A stretch of DNA of 64,000 nucleotides from Romanomermis culicivorax (lineage: Eukaryota; Nematoda; Enoplea; Mermithida; Mermithidae), in contig CAWUHX010000159.1 in assembly GCA_963922205.1 (NCBI GenBank), forward strand, positions 620,001 to 684,000, read 5' to 3'. The notes under the pieces are model-generated. The model did no database searches, was not told the DNA's origin, and worked only from the letters and a program-made list of their open reading frames with translations. The position numbers and the translations under genes are program-made. Below are positions 60,034-64,000 of this stretch, piece by piece (the first letter of the stretch is position 1; each line of letters opens with the position of its first letter).

Positions 60034-60185
60034 TTATGAGAATGCTGTTTGTCCCAGAATTTTAGATCTACTATGAAATTTTTGCCACATAGTAGAAATA
60101 GTGAGGAGCCCTAGTGCACCACTTGGCTTCGAACCAGGTATTTTTGGTTTTTGCCCGCTTTCAGTGTCGAGCGCTATCACAATTC
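60034..60185 (-). repeat. tRNA-derived SINE-like head
   Basis: On the minus strand TAGCGCTCGACA (60175-60164) resembles a Pol III A-box and GGTTCGAAGCC (60135-60125) is a good B-box, about 30 bp apart, the arrangement of a tRNA-related SINE promoter. Downstream unrelated sequence follows (CTCCTCACTATTTCTACTA). No clean cloverleaf can be drawn, so a functional tRNA is unlikely. No A-rich tail or target duplication located. Confidence 0.5.
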
Positions 60186-60239
60186 TCCCTCTGAACTTTG
60201 ACAAATTCACTGCTTTGATGGACACTTTCACATTTTCCG

Positions 60240-63200
60240 GTGCAAGGGATCATATCATCTTGTCGGTCCTGCAGTTGCCTGAAACTACTGTCCATTTCTA
60301 TGATAGCGGATGTTTCCAAACTGCATTTCAATTTGCAATTCGCGGAATTGCCAATCAACAAATATAATCCATATAATAATATTTCCGAAATTCAATCTGA
60401 AAAATAGCTCTATACTATGTGAATTTATCGACTCTATAATTCTGGAAGGACTTTTTGGGATTTGGTTTTGGATAGCAAATCATATTCAAGTCAATATTGT
60501 CTTAATGTTGCTTCATAACTTTAGACTGAATTTTTTGAAACTGATAAATTCAGAATCAGATAAAATTGGATCAATATCATTTCCAGTTATCAGTTAAACA
60601 GTAATATTCACATAGAGTTGGCATTTAACAGGTTTCCTCAACATCGATAGAAATTCCGATGACTCAAAATTAACATTCTCTGTTCAATCACCAACAACAT
60701 CCACAGAGCTGATGATGATCTGAGTCTGTGTTTATTCGAGGGCCTACATAACACATTTGATGAAGATACAAAGTGTAGGAGTTCCAATGAATAATACACA
60801 AGGTTTAAGGATAGGAAAATGATACCTGAGTAATAAGGTGGTTTTTTGCCTGCAGTATTGCCTTTAGTATTAGGACTAGTATGTCAGTTATTAATTGATT
60901 CCTTGTCTGGTTTTTAGTGGTGGACTGCCTAATCCTTTGAAGAATTAATTTTTGTTCAAAAGTCTATTGCTTAATCGGAGAATTTCCGAATTTTTTGGCA
61001 CACTCTGCGTGTAAATATGAAAGTACTCTAATAGTATGAAAAATAAAATCAACACTGTTAAATCTATTGATGGAGTTATTTTTGGTGTGAAAATAAGTGA
61101 TTTTTGGAAAATCAACCAAATCAATCATTTCCAGCCAATTAGGGCATACATGATGTGTGAAAGAAAAAGTATTCCAATTCAATTTTTGAATTTTGAGTGG
61201 TCAAAAAGATCAAAGCATATTGAGTAGGCCCACTAAATCCATCAGGGTAGTTATCTTAACTGATTTTTGAAAAATTTTAAAAATCAATAGTTTTGGGCTG
61301 ACAAAGGTATTCAATATGTACACAAAAACTATGCCCCCAAATTCGAATTATAAATAATCAGCAGTTGATAATGTCAATAAATATAAAATTGGTGTCACTG
61401 AATTGGTTGCTGAATGTAATTTTATTCTTTAACTTACCCATTTGTTTGAAAATAAAATGTTCTAAGAAATTAGTGAATTATTAGATAAAAATGACTTGGT
61501 TAGAGGATCAATCAGTGCTGAAATTTTGGGAAATATTTCTAGTTTACATTTATTTGCATTACTCAGTTCAAAATTATAATTTTTTTGATTTTCAAAAACA
61601 TTGGTAATTTTTACCCTTGGAATAACTACAGCCATGGATTCAGCACTACTGAATTTATATGTTCAAATACTTCCTAATACTCAAAACTGGAAATTCAGAT
61701 TTTTGGAACTCTTTTCCTTCTATGTACCAAATGGTGCATTCATAACCTGAAAATTGTCGATTTTCTATCGAAAATTTTAGTCAGCATTGATTAGATTCTC
61801 CCAGCTTCATCCTGAATGAAATTATTTCTGACCAAGATTTTCTAATTAGCACACATGCTGTCAACTGAAAGGGTGGATTTTTAGAAGATTTTCCCGAAAA
61901 AATTCCATATATGACAAAATTGCCATGAAAAATCATAGGTCACTTTTTTCACAAAAAAACAACTCTGTTAATATCGACATTTAGTTCATCACTCTTGCTC
62001 GCTGAGAGCCTGTAGCTCAAATCTGAATAAGCTCCGATTTTAACCTCTTGGATACTATTTAAGGAAATTCAAAACTGCTGATTTGACATATACTGAAGTT
62101 TATGCAAATTGGTTACATTCAACACCTGATACTATTCCAAACAGCTTCAGTTTAGCAGTTTCACTTTACTGGATTTTCCAGTTCCAATTTGGCTTTGTTT
62201 TTTTTTTAAATCAGAGTTTCAGTTCCTGTTTTCAAATTGCCAGAACCCCAGTTTTTGTGCTTCATGTCATAGTCATTGAAATCAAAAGATGAAAAAGGCA
62301 AGCAGACTGCTCTTCTCATTCTGTTTTATAGAAGAAGATATGTATAATGCATATGGAAGATTTGAGGACATTAATGTACCTATTGAACAAATGATTGCTG
62401 TTGATGAATTGCAATTGATTGTGAGCTATAATGATTTGTAAAATTTCAGTTGAAGTCGTACGATGATGAGTTTTTGAGAGTAGTACCTACAACACAGAGG
62501 GGAAAATTTATGACAAAACCATGCTTACTCCAAGCCAGCTCTAATAATCAAACTTTTTTGCTACTGAGCAACTTTTGTGAACACTGTGCACTACAATCAG
62601 CATGATTCATGACATTCTTGAAGAGAACAACTCAATTCAGTGATACTACTCAAGATTTGAAAGGCCAGAAGAAAATTTTCTAATCTTTTATTTTCAAAAA
62701 AAAATTTATGTCCCACTAATTGTATTATTGCCCTATGTAGGTGGCCATCTAGGAAACATGCAGGATACTATACTCCACTACACTAGCAACAAGAAATGCT
62801 GAGTTTTTTGGCAGGCCTACTGGATGGTGTTTTTGTTTCTCTCTCTGGTGCACCTATAGTTTATACACAAAGAGTTGGTTGCATAGATTATTCTGTACAA
62901 TTAGGCACAAAAGACATTGTTTTATGTAAATTTCTTATAACTTGTGTGTGAAACAACCTGTGGAGGAGTTGAAATTTTTGGCTAATTTTTATATATTTTA
63001 TTTATTGCCCAAGTCAATCATGTTTTTCCCATCATGTACAATTATGCAACCAATTAGTTTTTTTTTGTTTTGTTAATCTGGGTTCCAAGTTTGAAACCAG
63101 ACTTATTTTTCAAGTACTTTGTTTTGACCATTTTTGCACTCATAATGTATGTACTCGGCAAGAAATTGAAAGGTTGATGCACTCTAAAGCAAAAAACTAC

Positions 63201-63830
63201 TTCCACTCGAAAAAATACACCAATGGGTTCAATGTTTTGAAACCACAGATAATTTTGGCAAAACAGTTGAAGTAGCAGTTGCTAAACTGCTACCGTACTT
63301 TATAGGCACTTCCACATAGTGGAACTACGTGTCAGGATTACGAATCAAGCAGGGCTGACCATGCCCCAAGAAAATTGATGTGTGACTGAGAAAAAAGAGG
63401 AGTCAGTTTTTTGGATTAGGTGATAGTCTAGTCGCTTGCTTTACTTTTTGAAATTTGTTCATTGCTGTATAGTGGCAAAAGAATTGCCCGTCATTTACAG
63501 GATATCGGAACAGCCGAATCCCTCCTTGAATTTTACCCTCATTACAACAAACCGTGGATTTATAGCTTTTTCTATTGTCCCAACCTTTCAACCTTCGAGC
63601 CCTGCACTGTTACGCTTATTGCCTTATTCATTTAAATTTGTAAGTGAATTTAACAATAAATAACAAAAACCCAAGCCTTCATTTGTTGATATCATAATTT
63701 CACAGTAGGTGCACCAGGGTTTCAGAGAACATTAAGAAAGGACATCACATAAAACTTGGTGACCTTATAACAGGGGATAAAATTAAAAAAATGAACCTTT
63801 TAAAATTAACAAAATTTAAAAATTAAAATA
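60240..63830. other. No supported gene
   Basis: AT-rich sequence. A 38-codon exon-like stretch follows an acceptor TTTTATAG near 62330 (EDMYNAYGRFEDINVP), but nothing else supports it. No repeat shared with the rest of the window was noticed. Confidence 0.4.
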
Positions 63831-63837
63831 ACAATCC

Positions 63838-63985
63838 TATTACCCTAATTCCACTATTACCATAATCAAAATATTACCCTAATTCCACTATTACGGCAAC
63901 TCCAGAAACTGTATGCTTTACCGTACGACCTATAAATCCATCAAAAAATCGACTGTATATGTTTACTGTACGACCTATAATTCGA
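63838..63985. repeat. Short direct repeats at window end
   Basis: CCTAATTCCACTATTAC occurs twice (34 bp apart) and TACNGTACGACCTATAA twice (45 bp apart), suggesting the start of a tandem-repeat region that runs off the window. Confidence 0.6.
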
Positions 63986-64000
63986 CCAAAAGTGAAAAAT

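Noticed and set aside
60964-61227. Overlapping open frames on both strands
   Set aside because: No conservation or splice signals; typical background length for this composition.
62328-62444. Exon-like stretch EDMYNAYGRFEDINVP after an acceptor
   Set aside because: A single short stretch with no partner exon, donor or similarity; chance cannot be excluded.

Overview
The window is AT-rich, intron-bearing eukaryotic DNA, almost certainly from an invertebrate animal. The evidence is GT/AG-bounded introns inside transposon genes, a PIF/Harbinger element with a HARBI1-type transposase and a Myb/SANT partner, BED- and C2H2-like zinc-finger debris, a tRNA-headed SINE-like piece, and a chromo-like/DDE-like transposon family that I recall mainly from cnidarians, sponges and amphioxus. 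The species cannot be fixed from the sequence. I see no bacterial or organellar DNA, no rRNA, no CRISPR array and no conserved housekeeping gene. Nearly everything recognisable is transposable-element or repeat-derived.

Layout. 1-4774 and 25315-30124 are the two arms of a large, very similar inverted duplication around about 20.5 kb that includes an assembly gap (4775-4874). Each arm holds divergent remains of an unrecognised gene family (exons called a, b/X and c/Y here), a tRNA-like module, an array of a degenerate decamer (AACTTGTTACAC) and a decayed C2H2-like zinc-finger gene. Further partial copies lie at 23480-23965, 32713-36540 (split by a 1.64-kb hAT-like insertion) and 58310-59350. 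The spacer holds a broken chromo-like/DDE-like transposase (6209-8718, minus), CTTATAAG-rich repeats, a foldback element (13763-14006) and a cluster of GC-rich hairpins (15.1-16.7 kb). Just outside the right arm, 30510-32400 carries a decayed multi-exon gene with a BED-type zinc finger.

36.5-43.5 kb is mostly repeat DNA. A composite repeat family occurs at 20.0-22.06, 38.44-42.13 and 53.84-56.72 kb. 44286-48054 is a complete-looking Harbinger element: 14-bp terminal inverted repeats, 3-bp flanking repeats, and two intact two-exon genes facing each other tail to tail (346-aa transposase with D150/D225/E261; 234-aa Myb/SANT-like protein with a C-terminal coiled coil). In this superfamily the Myb-like protein helps the nuclease reach the nucleus and the element ends, and repeated motifs at both ends could be its sites.

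48.8-52.0 kb is a second, older inverted duplication around a 0.4-kb spacer. Its right arm contains a 374-bp GC-rich Harbinger-type MITE flanked by TAA, and the left arm preserves the matching empty site. 57.6-59.4 kb holds exon-like remains and another copy of the unknown family. 60.0-60.2 kb has a SINE-like tRNA head on the minus strand, and the rest to 64 kb shows no gene I can support.
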